Positions 8,391 through 18,015 are shown, counted from the first letter of the stretch. The stretch: DNA of 64,000 bases from UBA7985 sp002690455 (GCA_965662775.1 CBFIIW010000008.1:55749-119748); one strand, 5' to 3'. A program made the numbers and translations. Notes: generated by a model from the letters alone, not told the origin.

Positions 8391-10985
8391 ATGGATATTT
8401 CACGCTTCACAGAGCGTGCACGCAGCATTTTGCAGGCTGCGCAGGGCCTCGCCGCCGAACACAATCACCAATTCATAACCGGCTCGCATCTGGGCTTAGG
8501 TCTGCTCGACGATGAAAGCGGACTGGTTGACCGTCTGCTCAACGTTTCGCAGGTTGATCCTGAACCTGTGCGCTCCGCCCTTCTCGCAGATCTTGAAACC
8601 ATGCCAAAGGTTTCCGGCGAGGGTGCGGAGCAGCTGTTCTTGAACAAGGACATGGGCGCTATTGTCGCCCACGCGCAGAAGCTCGCGGAAGCGGCAGGAG
8701 ACCAGTTCGTCACCACCGACCGGCTGCTACAAGCGCTGATCGAGAACAAAAATGCTACCGCCAGCAAAGCCTTTCGCAATGCTGGCGCTGACGCGACCCG
8801 AATGGCCGCAGCCATCGACGCTGTGCGAAAAGGCAGGACCGCCGACAGCGCCGCCGCTGAAGACGGCTTTGAAGCGCTGGAAAAGTTCACCCGCGACCTG
8901 ACCCATGAAGCCGGGGCTGGTCGCCTCGACCCGGTCATTGGTCGCGAAGACGAGATCCGCCGCGCGGTGCAAGTGCTTTCCCGACGTACCAAAAATAATC
9001 CGGTGATGATCGGTGAACCCGGCGTGGGCAAGACGGCCATCGCTGAGGGCCTGGCGCTGCGCATCGTCAATGACGACGTGCCAGAAAGCCTGTCTGGCAA
9101 GCGCCTGCTGGTGCTCGATCTGGGCGCATTGATCGCCGGTTCGAAGTACCGTGGCGAGTTCGAAGAACGGCTGAAGTCAGTGCTGCAGGATATCGAGGCC
9201 GCCGCCGGCAACATTATTCTGTTCATCGACGAGCTTCACACACTGGTGGGTGCAGGCAAGACCGACGGCGCCATGGATGCGTCGAACATGCTCAAGCCCG
9301 CTCTGGCCCGAGGCGAGTTGCACTGTGTAGGAGCGACCACACTGGACGAATATCGGGAATACATCGAAAAAGATGCCGCCCTCGCCCGTCGGTTTCAGCC
9401 GGTCTATGTCGATGAACCGGGGACTGAGGAAAGCCTGTCGATCCTCCGTGGGATTAAGGAGAAGTATGAGGCGCATCACGGCGTTCGGATCTCCGATGCC
9501 TCCCTGGTCTCTGCCGTTCAGCTGTCAGACCGCTACATTATGAACCGCTTTCTCCCCGATAAGGCCATCGACCTGATGGACGAAGCAGCGGCGCAGTTGC
9601 GAATGGAGGTGGATACAAAGCCCGCCGCCCTGGATGAGATCGACCGCCGCATCGACATGCTGAAGATGGAGCAATTCGCGCTGGAGAAGGAAGGTGACGA
9701 CGGTTCTCGCGAGCGCTTGAAAAACCTACGCAGCGAGCTGGGCGCGTTAGAGCGGCAATCCGGCGATATGACTTCAGAATGGAATGCAGACAAAGCCAAA
9801 CTGGCTGAAGCGCAGGCCGTCAAGAAGGAACTAGACGAAGCCCGCTCGGCTCTCGACATCGCGAAACGCAGCGGTGACCTTGGCTCGGCTGGTGAACTTC
9901 AATATGGCGCTATCCCGTCGCTGGAGGAGCGTCTGAAGGATTTTGAGAACCACGACACCGCGCAAGTGCGTGAAGTGGTCGGGGCGGATCATGTCGCTCG
10001 TGTGGTTGCGCAGTGGACGGGTATTCCGGTCGAAAAGATGATGGAAGGCGAGCGGGAAAAGCTGCTGAGCATGGAAACCGCCCTGGCCGACCGTGTGGTC
10101 GGGCAGGAATCGGCAGTCAGCGCAATTTCCAAGGCGGTGCGCCGCGCCCGAGCAGGATTGTCCGATCCCAATCGGCCGCAGGGAAGTTTCCTCTTCCTTG
10201 GCCCCACGGGAGTGGGCAAGACCGAGTTGGTGAAAACGCTGGCCTCGTTCCTTTTTGACGACGACAGCGCCATGCTCCGGCTGGACATGTCGGAGTACAT
10301 GGAAAAGCACTCTGTCAGTCGCCTTATCGGCGCGCCACCCGGCTACATCGGCTACAGTGAGGGTGGCATCCTGACCGAAGCCATCCGGCGCCGACCGTAT
10401 CAGGTCGTGCTGTTTGATGAGGTTGAAAAGGCTCACCCGGACATCTTTAATCTGTTGCTGCAAGTGCTGGATGACGGCCGCCTGACCGACAGTCAGGGGC
10501 GGACCGTCGACTTTCGCAATACCATCATCGTGCTGACTTCAAACCTTGGCGCACAGTTGCTGACGGCCCCCGGTGCCAGCACGGATGACGAACTGGTCAA
10601 GGCGGAAGTCATGAAGGTGGTGCGCCAGAGCTTCCGCCCAGAATTCCTCAACCGCCTCGATGAAACCCTGTTCTTTGACCGACTGGCGCCGGATATCATG
10701 GACCGCATTGTCGACATACAGATGCAGTTGCTGGCCGGTCGCCTGTCGCAGCGTGATATTGTCATCACTTGGACCGAGGCGGCGCGCCAGTGGCTCGCAG
10801 CAGAGGGGTACGACCCGCTCTACGGCGCACGTCCACTTCGGCGCGTGATCCAGCGTGTCGTACAGGACCAGCTGGCGGGGCAATTGCTGGATGGATCAGT
10901 AAAGGCTGGGGATCACGTGATCGTGGATCTGGTTGGTGCTGGCATCCTGGTCACCCCGAAGCGAGCAGAAGATCTGGTAGCCTGA
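8391..10985 (+). CDS. clpB: ClpB disaggregase, ATP-dependent chaperone
   Basis: An 864-residue Hsp100 that extracts polypeptides from aggregates together with DnaK. Domains in order: the Clp N-terminal repeat (about 1-145); AAA+ domain 1 with Walker A GEPGVGKT at residues 208-215; the coiled-coil middle domain (about 410-520, heptad-rich around IDRRIDMLKMEQFALEKEGD), which separates ClpB from ClpA; and AAA+ domain 2 with Walker A GPTGVGKT at residues 604-611. The protein has full length with no visible damage. A sigma32-like promoter lies upstream, and the ATG follows AGGAGACTGCT, a strong ribosome binding site. Confidence 0.97.
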   Translation: MDISRFTERARSILQAAQGLAAEHNHQFITGSHLGLGLLDDESGLVDRLLNVSQVDPEPVRSALLADLETMPKVSGEGAEQLFLNKDMGAIVAHAQKLAEAAGDQFVTTDRLLQALIENKNATASKAFRNAGADATRMAAAIDAVRKGRTADSAAAEDGFEALEKFTRDLTHEAGAGRLDPVIGREDEIRRAVQVLSRRTKNNPVMIGEPGVGKTAIAEGLALRIVNDDVPESLSGKRLLVLDLGALIAGSKYRGEFEERLKSVLQDIEAAAGNIILFIDELHTLVGAGKTDGAMDASNMLKPALARGELHCVGATTLDEYREYIEKDAALARRFQPVYVDEPGTEESLSILRGIKEKYEAHHGVRISDASLVSAVQLSDRYIMNRFLPDKAIDLMDEAAAQLRMEVDTKPAALDEIDRRIDMLKMEQFALEKEGDDGSRERLKNLRSELGALERQSGDMTSEWNADKAKLAEAQAVKKELDEARSALDIAKRSGDLGSAGELQYGAIPSLEERLKDFENHDTAQVREVVGADHVARVVAQWTGIPVEKMMEGEREKLLSMETALADRVVGQESAVSAISKAVRRARAGLSDPNRPQGSFLFLGPTGVGKTELVKTLASFLFDDDSAMLRLDMSEYMEKHSVSRLIGAPPGYIGYSEGGILTEAIRRRPYQVVLFDEVEKAHPDIFNLLLQVLDDGRLTDSQGRTVDFRNTIIVLTSNLGAQLLTAPGASTDDELVKAEVMKVVRQSFRPEFLNRLDETLFFDRLAPDIMDRIVDIQMQLLAGRLSQRDIVITWTEAARQWLAAEGYDPLYGARPLRRVIQRVVQDQLAGQLLDGSVKAGDHVIVDLVGAGILVTPKRAEDLVA

Positions 10986-11043
10986 CACTGGCTTGAATGT
11001 CAGCGAGGGCTAAGGCTGGGCTAGGCTGGGCTGTGGCTAGGAG

Positions 11044-12621
11044 TCAGCCGCCCTCGCTACCGTTGACAGGAGCCGTCACAGCCGATGTCAGCGGCTGAGC
11101 TTCGTCGAGCCGATCGATGATGGCCCGTAATGCGCCCTCGAAAGCCTGTAGGGCACTGCCTGTCAGCTGCTGCCCTTTGGGCAGACTTGAGCGCAGTGGG
11201 TCAATGTGGCGGCCGTTCTTCCGGATTTCATAGTGCAGATGATTGCCTGTCGATGCGCCTGTCGTTCCAACGTACCCAATTACATCGCCTTGCCGAACCT
11301 GTGAGCCAACGCGCAGACTACTCGGAAAGCGAGACATGTGGGCGTACAGCGTTTCGTAAGTCCCACCGCTGTGCCGGATGATGACGTGTTTTCCATAGCC
11401 CCCGGAGTGGGTACGCTTTGCGATGACCACACCGTCGCCCGCGGCAAGGATGCGTGTACCCCGAGGCGCGGCAAAGTCGACCCCCCGATGCGGACGGATC
11501 TTCCCGGTTATCGGGTGCTTGCGCTTTGGGTTAAAGGGCGAGCTCATGCGAAAAGGTCGCTCCAGTGGCTGCCGTAACAAGCTCAGACCAGAGCCACAGC
11601 TTCGTCTTCCCTTTCGGTTGAAAAAGCTGGCATCGCCGTTGGTCGTGTAGCGGAAAACCTCACGACGCCCCTTACGGATATCGAAGGATGCGTAGTGAAT
11701 AGCTTTGGCATTAATGATCTTGCCATCGTCATTAATTTCGGCGTCAAACAAAATCCGGAAATTGTCACCCGCTCCGATGTCACGGTTGAAGTCCATCTCG
11801 CATTGCAGGGCCTGCTCCGTCATGGATATTACCCGGTAGGGCAGGCTCAGCGCCTTGGCATCGACCCAGAAGGTGCTCTCAACTGTGCCCTCGGCGACCA
11901 TCAACTGGGTGGTGAGCACAGTTTGGTCCCGCGTTGCGGTATAGCCCTCGACCGTTCGCTGCACGGAGACTGTGCTGTTGGGGGTATCGCTAAAGTGCAA
12001 GGATATCAGACGGCCGGGCGCACTAGGCTCGATGGTCGCATCCAGCCGGAACGATATAGGCCAGCCTGCGCCCAATTTGCGCAGCTTGAAGACGTCATTG
12101 ACGCTTTCGTTGATGGCAAAGATATCCGCTCTGGCGAGGCCCTGCGCGTTCAAGATGCCTGCGAAGGTATCTCCCGGCTCAACCGTGGTAAAGCGAGCCA
12201 GTTCCAGCTGTGCTGGTGGCTCAATCACCGGCGAGAGGTCCCGGGCTGCGAATTCTGCTAGGAAAAGTGCGGGCATCAGGCCGTCATCACCAATTGGTTG
12301 ACGCAGACGGGCTAAGGCTCGCTTGCCGCGCAGGAGGCGGGTGAACAAGCCGAAATCGATGCCTCCCGGTTCACGAAAATCGTCCTGCGCATCATTTCCG
12401 CCAATGGCAGGATCACGCGCAGCCTCAAAGTCACGCTCGAACCGGACCAACTGACTGATCCAGTCTGCCCGCGAAACGGTGGCAAGGGTCAGAAGCAAAA
12501 CTGCGGCTGCTACGAGGCTCAGAAACTTCAAGAGGTTTTTCCCGGATGACAGGGCAATGGTTTCGATAGACGCAGCTCGGGCCGTAACCCAACGTGCGCC
12601 TAAAATACATCGCATAATCAT
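11044..12621 (-). CDS. M23 (LytM) family metallopeptidase, secreted or membrane-anchored
   Basis: A 525-residue protein with a hydrophobic N-terminal segment (LLKFLSLVAAAVLLLTLATV) acting as signal or anchor. It has a LysM/OapA-like middle region (TTVEPGDTFAGILNAQGL) and a C-terminal LytM peptidase domain. The zinc site is complete: H378 and D382 in HRGVDF, then H461 and H463 in HLHYEIR. Proteins of this type cut peptide cross-links in peptidoglycan during growth and division, in the periplasm. It converges with clpB, with the two stops about 60 bp apart. The start may be a few codons downstream of the first ATG. Confidence 0.9.
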   Translation of the reverse strand: MIMRCILGARWVTARAASIETIALSSGKNLLKFLSLVAAAVLLLTLATVSRADWISQLVRFERDFEAARDPAIGGNDAQDDFREPGGIDFGLFTRLLRGKRALARLRQPIGDDGLMPALFLAEFAARDLSPVIEPPAQLELARFTTVEPGDTFAGILNAQGLARADIFAINESVNDVFKLRKLGAGWPISFRLDATIEPSAPGRLISLHFSDTPNSTVSVQRTVEGYTATRDQTVLTTQLMVAEGTVESTFWVDAKALSLPYRVISMTEQALQCEMDFNRDIGAGDNFRILFDAEINDDGKIINAKAIHYASFDIRKGRREVFRYTTNGDASFFNRKGRRSCGSGLSLLRQPLERPFRMSSPFNPKRKHPITGKIRPHRGVDFAAPRGTRILAAGDGVVIAKRTHSGGYGKHVIIRHSGGTYETLYAHMSRFPSSLRVGSQVRQGDVIGYVGTTGASTGNHLHYEIRKNGRHIDPLRSSLPKGQQLTGSALQAFEGALRAIIDRLDEAQPLTSAVTAPVNGSEGG

Positions 12622-12887
12622 TGTCGCAAGGGGCTAACGTGGCGGAGATATTTTTTTTGCAAAGGCGACGATAATTCCGTCCGCAGTCGCGCTGTGATTG
12701 ATCAATCGTTGCCATGAAGCGCATTATCTCTTCTCGGTCCCCAACAGGCGTGACCGAGCTCAGATCTGTGCGCAAAAGCCGAAATGCAGGCTTACTCAGC
12801 AGTCGCTGCGACCAATTGAACGTTCATCATGCAGCGTCACCTGCGGACGAAACTCGTCCAACCTCAACGTATGTCCAGTCTATCTGG

Positions 12888-13391
12888 TCAGGCGGCGTAA
12901 CTCATGGTCGAGGGCGTTGCCCCTACCTCGGCTGTCTGATCAAACAAGCGGACTTCCAAATCTGCACGGGCACTTTCAGACAACTCGAACATGTCATCGT
13001 CAACCAATACGAGGCGTCCGTTATCGCGCAAGCTGCGAATATAGGCCGATGCATTGTTGCCGTGGGTGCTGCGCTTGTAGATTTCACGAGCTGATTTCGC
13101 CTCGTGGTGCAACTGATTGCGAGAAAAAAGGGTCACCCCGTCGATCAGGGACAACTTCGCCGCAGCAGACAGAAACAGATCGGCGCCGGACTTGTGACCG
13201 ATACGCATACAGATCGCATGCGTTGTGCGGATGGACAGATTACGTTCGAAGGATGAACCCGCGTCGCTTACCCGTTCTTTCCAGTCGATCTTCGCCAGAA
13301 CAGGAATGAGGTGCTCAACGGCAAACGCCTCGGAACCCTGAAACTCTACATGTACCTGATCGCGTTCCATCTTCAATGAGCACTGTTCCAT
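12888..13391 (-). CDS. Hypothetical protein, possible winged-helix fold
   Basis: A 167-residue protein that I do not recognise. It has no signal peptide or membrane segment. The C-terminal half has a pattern like a winged helix: a helix (NASAYIRSLRDNGRLV), a short hairpin (DDDMFELS) and a final helix (ESARADLEVRLF). The N-terminal half has short strands and a possible helix. It stands alone between the M23 peptidase and an AT-rich gap. The plus-strand frames across it read as a low-quality shadow. The coding call rests on the intact length and the plausible composition, so confidence is moderate. Confidence 0.6.
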   Translation of the reverse strand: MEQCSLKMERDQVHVEFQGSEAFAVEHLIPVLAKIDWKERVSDAGSSFERNLSIRTTHAICMRIGHKSGADLFLSAAAKLSLIDGVTLFSRNQLHHEAKSAREIYKRSTHGNNASAYIRSLRDNGRLVLVDDDMFELSESARADLEVRLFDQTAEVGATPSTMSYAA

Positions 13392-13775
13392 CGCACTTCT
13401 CCAAAAAAAGAGAATTCGCTTATAGAAATACCTCTAATGAATTTGGGCTATCAACAGGCAGCGATTAATTTTGTATTTTTTTTTCTCGTTATAAGATTGA
13501 GCCGCATGAACTCGGGTGGTGTTATGCGAAATATAGTGAATTTCGTATCTTCCGCAGCGTATCGCGGTGAATTTTCCTAATGACTCAATATTGTATAAGA
13601 TTTTTACTAAATTATTTTAGTTGGAATCTAATGTTTTCCCTAGTGCTTGACAGAAAATTTACTCGGAAATGCCGCTAGTACCCGAGTACTCACCTTCCGG
13701 TTTTTGCCGAACTGTCCACCGCCCTGCGGCACCCAAAGCCACCGCCAGCTTTTTTGCCTTGATCCTTAGGTCGTT
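13392..13775. other. AT-rich intergenic stretch without a gene
   Basis: This divergent gap lies between the unknown protein and the pseudouridine synthase. It is clearly richer in A and T than its surroundings, with several runs of T and A between 13420 and 13630. TTGACA at 13647-13652 could be a -35 box for the plus-strand gene, but no convincing -10 lies at the right distance. TATAAG near 13593 is another isolated promoter-like hexamer. No ORF, tRNA or inverted repeat of note was seen. Confidence 0.5.
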
Positions 13776-14462
13776 ATGCAGAATGCAGGCGGTATGTCGG
13801 ATTTTCTTTACGCCCCCCCCTCTACTGAACCTTTGCCAATCATTTACGCTGATGACAGTGTGGTGGTGCTCAACAAGCCTGCCGGTCTCCTGAGCGTTCC
13901 TGGCCGATTGGCCGAGCATCATGACAGTCTCTACACGCGTGCGCTGGTGCACTTCCATGACGCGCAAGTGGTCCACCGTTTGGATCTGGCGACATCTGGG
14001 GTGCTGGCGCTAGCACGTGGACTTGACGCAAATCGTGCGCTGTCGCGGCAGTTTCAGCAGCGCAGCGTGGCCAAGACCTACACAGCTATTGTCGAGGGAA
14101 GACCGGCGGATGCATCGGGTGATGTCGATCTGCCGCTCATCTGCGATTGGCCAAACCGCCCACGGCAAATCGTCGACTTCGCAGTCGGGAAGCCCTCACA
14201 AACGCGTTGGTTCCGTACCGACGAACCGGGCTGGCCAGGGATCGAGAGCACACGCCTTCGCCTGGAGCCCATCACAGGGCGCTCGCACCAATTGCGGGTG
14301 CATATGGCGGAGATTGGCCATGGCATTTTAGGAGACGGGTTCTACGCTTCGCCAGCAGGTAAGGCGGCTGCGCCACGCTTGCTCCTGCATGCGCGGCAAC
14401 TGCGCCTGCTGCATCCAGTCAGTGGTGAATGTCTGACCTTCGAAGCCCCCTGCCCTTTTTGA
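13776..14462 (+). CDS. RluA-family RNA pseudouridine synthase
   Basis: A 228-residue enzyme that isomerises specific uridines in rRNA or tRNA. The catalytic motif is present as VVHRLDLATSG, with the aspartate as nucleophile, along with the N-terminal strand VVVLNKPAGLLSVPG and the C-terminal LEPITGRSHQLRVHM typical of RluA/RluD-type synthases. No S4 domain precedes the catalytic domain, which favours an RluA-like over an RluD-like role; the target base cannot be told. The start is ATG 13776 after CCTTAGG, or ATG 13794. The gene converges with the asparaginase, with the stops 15 bp apart. Confidence 0.92.
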   Translation: MQNAGGMSDFLYAPPSTEPLPIIYADDSVVVLNKPAGLLSVPGRLAEHHDSLYTRALVHFHDAQVVHRLDLATSGVLALARGLDANRALSRQFQQRSVAKTYTAIVEGRPADASGDVDLPLICDWPNRPRQIVDFAVGKPSQTRWFRTDEPGWPGIESTRLRLEPITGRSHQLRVHMAEIGHGILGDGFYASPAGKAAAPRLLLHARQLRLLHPVSGECLTFEAPCPF

Positions 14463-14476
14463 TCCGCTCCGCCGGG

Positions 14477-15532
14477 TTACAGAATAGCATGCCGATGGCC
14501 AACGGGCTCGCCCTGGCTATTACGCGGGATTGGGAGCGCGAAAGACCGAAGTGCTTGGTTTTCGTCCTCGGACAAAAGATGCAGCCGCTGAAGCATTGTG
14601 AACAGACCGCCGGCCGCAACGTCCATGGAACCGTCGAGCATTTTCAGCGCCAGCCCCCAACCCCGGTCACGAATAACGGCCATAAAATACCCCGCTGCGC
14701 CAACTTTGGCGACGATCCGGCCACGGGTTTCGCGGGCCAGCGCCACAGAGAAATCATCAGTTCCTGCAATGTACCAGGGTTCCTCTACCACAGCCTTGAC
14801 CAGTCGAGCCTGTGCCTGGCCGCGAACAGTGGAAGCATCAGGGGTCGCGTAGCCAGCCATGGCCCGAGCCATCGCCTCGACCGGCAACGAAGGCGTCGGT
14901 AGACCGCAGCCGTCCACCCCCCAGATCAAGTCATTCGCCGAGCACCCACTGAGCGAAAGCAAGGCATCCTCAAAATACTGTTGTGCGGGATGGTCGCGAT
15001 GATGGTAGTTGGTGCGCGACCAGCCCTGGTACTGACACAAGGTCAAGAAACCGGTGTGCTTGCCACTACAGTTGTGCACTTCACGGGCGGGAGCCGCGCC
15101 CTGAACGGCGCGGCGCTCGCGGTCAGCGTCCAGCTTGGGTCGGGCTGGGCCACAGACCAATTCATCAGTGTGGCATCCAATCTGCGCCAGCCACCTTAAT
15201 ACTGTTTCGACATGCAGCGCCTCGCCGTGGTGGGAGGCACAGCTCAACGCCAGTTGTGCCGCGCCGAGCGCGAAATGGTCTGCCGCGCCGCTTTCGACCA
15301 GTCCCAGCGCCTGAATGAACTTGAGCGAAGATCGGGGGAATGCAGATTGAGTGGGGTCACCCACGCTGAGCACCACCTGACCGTCGCGAGAATCAACCAC
15401 GGCACCATGGCCGGCATGAACGGTTTCAAGGCCTTCGTCACGGAGGGAGAACGTCAGGGGTTCAGCAGACGTGAACCAGTCGGCGGCCTGCTGGGGCGTG
15501 ACTTGGGTGGAGGGGCTCGGATCGCGGATCAT
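14477..15532 (-). CDS. L-asparaginase, Rhizobium-type (class of R. etli AII)
   Basis: Hydrolyses asparagine to aspartate and ammonia. About 351 residues. The Rhizobium-type family signatures are visible: FPRSSLKFIQ near the N terminus (conserved SxxK) and the Cys-containing VHNCSGKHTGFL in the middle, then DGCGLPTPSLPVEAMARA. It is unrelated to the E. coli AnsA/AnsB fold. The frame is open to 15688, but the upstream part (Arg-rich) does not look like the family. ATG 15532 gives the expected N terminus, although its Shine-Dalgarno sequence is weak. Confidence 0.88.
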   Translation of the reverse strand: MIRDPSPSTQVTPQQAADWFTSAEPLTFSLRDEGLETVHAGHGAVVDSRDGQVVLSVGDPTQSAFPRSSLKFIQALGLVESGAADHFALGAAQLALSCASHHGEALHVETVLRWLAQIGCHTDELVCGPARPKLDADRERRAVQGAAPAREVHNCSGKHTGFLTLCQYQGWSRTNYHHRDHPAQQYFEDALLSLSGCSANDLIWGVDGCGLPTPSLPVEAMARAMAGYATPDASTVRGQAQARLVKAVVEEPWYIAGTDDFSVALARETRGRIVAKVGAAGYFMAVIRDRGWGLALKMLDGSMDVAAGGLFTMLQRLHLLSEDENQALRSFALPIPRNSQGEPVGHRHAIL

Positions 15533-15902
15533 TTGATTGACTTTCACTGCGAGGTGTAAATCGGGGAAGGCCGTGTCGATCTGAGGTTTGATTGGAAACC
15601 GAGACTGCCTGCGTTGAGCGTCGTGAGGGTGCCGCCTGCTCATTCGTCGTACCCAAGCCAACAATGTGAGGTCAAGTCGGGCCGGCATCAGGAATTCTAG
15701 GCGGATCGGCCTTGCAGAAACCCTCGGAAGCAGGAGCGGGACGGGTCAACGGTTCCTGTTAGTGATCAGGAGAGAGAGAGCAGTCGCACGTGTGAGTGAG
15801 CGCGCATGTGCGGCATCTTGCCTGCCGTAGCCGTTGCCAAGACACCTTCGCCGTGCCACGGATACATTATTACGAAACCACTAAGCTATTCGGAGCCAAA
15901 AA

Positions 15903-16232
15903 ATGAGCCTGTTCGAAATGATCATTCGTACTAACGATGACCGGGACGTCGACGCTTACCTTAACCTGCTACATGATGACTATGTATTCGTTCGCCACCA
16001 GACCGGTACCGAGATCAACAAGGCGGACTGGGAACCGGCGATGCGCGCTATGATGGCAAGTGACGACCTCCAGGTCGAAACCAGCCGCTGCATTTACGAA
16101 AATGATGACATTCTGGTCATGCATCAGGTTATGTCCTTTCCCGATGGTTCGCGAGAAGCCGTGATGATTGTGCACGCCCTCAAGGACGGAAAGATCATGC
16201 GCAGTGAAACGGGGGCAACCCTGCTGAAGTAA
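15903..16232 (+). CDS. NTF2-like (SnoaL-type) small protein
   Basis: A 109-residue soluble protein with the alpha/beta cone pattern of the NTF2 superfamily: an opening helix (FEMIIRTNDDRDVDAYLNLL), DDYVFVRHQTG, and a final strand pair (IVHALKDGKIMRSETG). Family members serve as enzymes or ligand-binding domains, and the specific role here is unknown. It is preceded by CGGAGCC and stands alone between the asparaginase and a tRNA gene. Confidence 0.75.
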   Translation: MSLFEMIIRTNDDRDVDAYLNLLHDDYVFVRHQTGTEINKADWEPAMRAMMASDDLQVETSRCIYENDDILVMHQVMSFPDGSREAVMIVHALKDGKIMRSETGATLLK

Positions 16233-16332
16233 GTATTCGCGCACGGCTGGCGCGGCACTGTGCTGGAACGGGAGAGGTTGCGGTCGGCGTAGAGGGAGAC
16301 ACGCTGGGACAGCGGGAAATGAAAAGAAATGG

Positions 16333-16405
16333 TGGGCCCGGCAGGATTCGAACCTGCGACAGCTCGGTTATGAGCCGAGAGTTCTAACCGCTGAACTACG
16401 GGCCC
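16333..16405 (-). tRNA. tRNA with CAT anticodon (Met elongator or Ile2)
   Basis: Read on the minus strand, this folds as a full cloverleaf. The acceptor stem is GGGCCCG/CGGGCCC with discriminator A, and the encoded CCA lies at 16330-16332. The anticodon stem is CTCGG/CCGAG with loop CTCATAA, giving anticodon CAT (16370-16372). The T arm is GCAGG-TTCGAAT-CCTGC. CAT serves either elongator methionine or, after lysidine modification, isoleucine AUA. The GGGCCCG acceptor leans towards Ile2, but this is not decisive. Confidence 0.93.
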
Positions 16406-16579
16406 TCTGTTCGCTTTTCTCTGTTCCCCGCCTCCTTTTACTCCGACCCTGTTGATCGATCGGTGCGCCTTACCCCGGTTGAGCGTAAGCGATGGAGCCT
16501 GATAGCATTCTGACCAGACACTCGCCAAGCGCGGGGTGCGAGATACCAGACACTAAGTGCCCCAGTTGTGCAGAAGACT

Positions 16580-17428
16580 CTAGTCGGCGCGACGGATTTC
16601 TACGTGATGCGGGAATGGAATTTCGATACCTGCCGCATCAAGCGCCTTTTTGGCCTCCAATTTGAAGTTCGCCTGCGCATCGAAATAGACCGATCCATCT
16701 GCCCAGGCCCATACGGAGATGTCGACTGAGAAATCACCAAGGTTGGACACGTACAGATAGGGCGCGGGCTCACTGTCCCACGCTGGGTTGGCCGCCAGCA
16801 CTGCACGCAGAATATCGCAGACCTGGTCCACATCACTATCGTATGCGACGCCAACAACGGCGGTCATCCTGCGTCGACCGAGGCGGGTATAATTGTGAAT
16901 CGGCGCCTGGAACACCGCCGTGTTGGGAATCGATACAAGAACGTTGTTGATGGTAATGATGTCTGTACGGAACAGACCCACGCGACTGACTGAACCTCCC
17001 TCACCCGCCGCTTCGACCCACTCACCGATTTTGATCGGCCGGAGAACCAGCAACATGACCCCAGCAGCAACATTGCTGAGAGTGCCTTGAACGGCGAGCC
17101 CGATAGCCAGGGCTACACCGCTCAGCAGGGCGAGAATGGTCGCAGCCTGCACGCCAAACAGTTGAAGTACAAGCACGATTGACACGGTCAAAACGGCAAA
17201 CCGGATCAGTTGGACAAGCACTTTCTCGATCGTTTCTTCGATCAGATCACTGGTCTCAAAAAAGGCATTCGCCCAGGCTGAGAGGCGCACAGAAACAATC
17301 CAGCCAACCAGCAGCAGCAGCAGCCCGCCTAACACCTTGAGTCCGATAGGAAGAATGAGGTTGAGGATCTGATTGTCGCTCTGGCCGACCACGCCGTCGA
17401 TCAACAGAGAAAGGTTAATACTGTCCAT
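16580..17428 (-). CDS. Small-conductance mechanosensitive channel (MscS family)
   Basis: A 282-residue inner-membrane channel that opens on hypo-osmotic shock. It has three N-terminal membrane segments: ILPIGLKVLGGLLLLLVGWI, then LIRFAVLTVSIVLVLQLFGV, then the Gly/Ala-rich pore helix ALAIGLAVQGTLSNVAAGVM. The cytoplasmic MscS beta domain follows from RPIKIGEWVE, and the alpha/beta C-terminal vestibule from VGVAYDSDVDQV. The length and order match E. coli MscS. The ATG is preceded by GGAGACACATTC. An MscL channel is also present at 39.3 kb. Confidence 0.95.
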   Translation of the reverse strand: MDSINLSLLIDGVVGQSDNQILNLILPIGLKVLGGLLLLLVGWIVSVRLSAWANAFFETSDLIEETIEKVLVQLIRFAVLTVSIVLVLQLFGVQAATILALLSGVALAIGLAVQGTLSNVAAGVMLLVLRPIKIGEWVEAAGEGGSVSRVGLFRTDIITINNVLVSIPNTAVFQAPIHNYTRLGRRRMTAVVGVAYDSDVDQVCDILRAVLAANPAWDSEPAPYLYVSNLGDFSVDISVWAWADGSVYFDAQANFKLEAKKALDAAGIEIPFPHHVEIRRAD

Positions 17429-17829
17429 GAATGTGTCTCCGTTTGGGTTGGCGGTCGGCCGGCGGCGTTTCGCCAGTGCAGGGACCGGGACAGCGTTCTC
17501 AATTGTTAAGGATGCCCCGCCTTCCTCTCGGCCTGCAACTTAACCAGCGCTGATCGGCAGTACCAGAAGAAAGGCGTGGGATGATTGCAAACCCAGCAGG
17601 TATTCCCGAACTGGGCAGGAGCCGGAATCAGTCCGCGACCGGGATGAGAAAGGTCGGAACTCGCCTCCTCTGAAAGGCAGGCACTGGGGCGGAGCGCATC
17701 CGAATTTTTCTTGCTGATTTGGTGGCGCGCTCGGGCCTTGGCCGCTTCGCGGCCTTCGGCCCTCCCCCGCGCACCTGCTGTGGTCACGCTCAAGGCGCGT
17801 CGCCCTGAGCGGGGCTTTCCCACCAACAG
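17429..17829. other. Intergenic region with GC-rich hairpins, no supported gene
   Basis: Between mscS and repeat copy A. A long minus-strand frame crosses both this stretch and the repeat, but its reading in the repeat is shared with other non-coding copies and the remainder has no recognisable domain. Around 17732-17775 there are palindromic segments (TTGGCCGCTTCGCGGCC and neighbours) that resemble the arms of the repeat family and may be degraded parts of it. No tRNA or promoter was identified. Confidence 0.5.
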
Positions 17830-17990
17830 GGTTGCGCCGACTTGCCCCCGACCGCGCTTCGCGCGGCGGGGCCAAGCGTCGCGCAACCCGAAGCTAAAGA
17901 TCGTCACGGCGGACATCGTCCGCCGTGTCCGTTTGACTGCGCGGGAGAGATTTGTAAGCCGCGAAGCGGCGTCAAATCGAGCACGCAACC
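17830..17990 (+). repeat. Dispersed bi-hairpin repeat, copy A (reference orientation)
   Basis: A composite element. Module 2 (17830-17889) is a long imperfect hairpin with outer arms starting GGTTGCGCCGACTTG and ending CAAGCGTCGCGCAACC, around a loop region containing GACCGCGCTTCGCGCGG. Module 1 (about 17925-17990) has a 30-bp palindromic core at 17949-17978, with GATTTG and CAAATC as outer arms and GCCGC/GCGGC as inner arms. Both modules recur elsewhere in the window (26.6, 43.1, 46.1 and 49.4 kb). It sits 3' of the M17 aminopeptidase gene and upstream of mscS, both on the minus strand, so an RNA hairpin here could act on the transcript. Confidence 0.85.
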
Positions 17991-18015
17991 AATGCCGGGT
18001 TGATCCAATCGAGCT

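Noticed and set aside
11010..11040. Short repeats of GGCTGGGCTAGGCT between clpB and the M23 gene, with a faint echo near 24000
   Set aside because: Only about 10 bp, no palindrome, no regular spacing; likely local slippage.
12698..13309. Two plus-strand frames (203 and 126 residues) antisense to the unknown winged-helix-like gene
   Set aside because: No family pattern, poor composition and no ribosome binding site; the minus-strand frame is the better choice.
17506..17988. A 160-residue minus-strand frame through repeat copy A and its flank
   Set aside because: Its first 55 residues are encoded by the repeat and recur in copy E with mostly amino-acid-changing differences; the rest has no recognisable domain.
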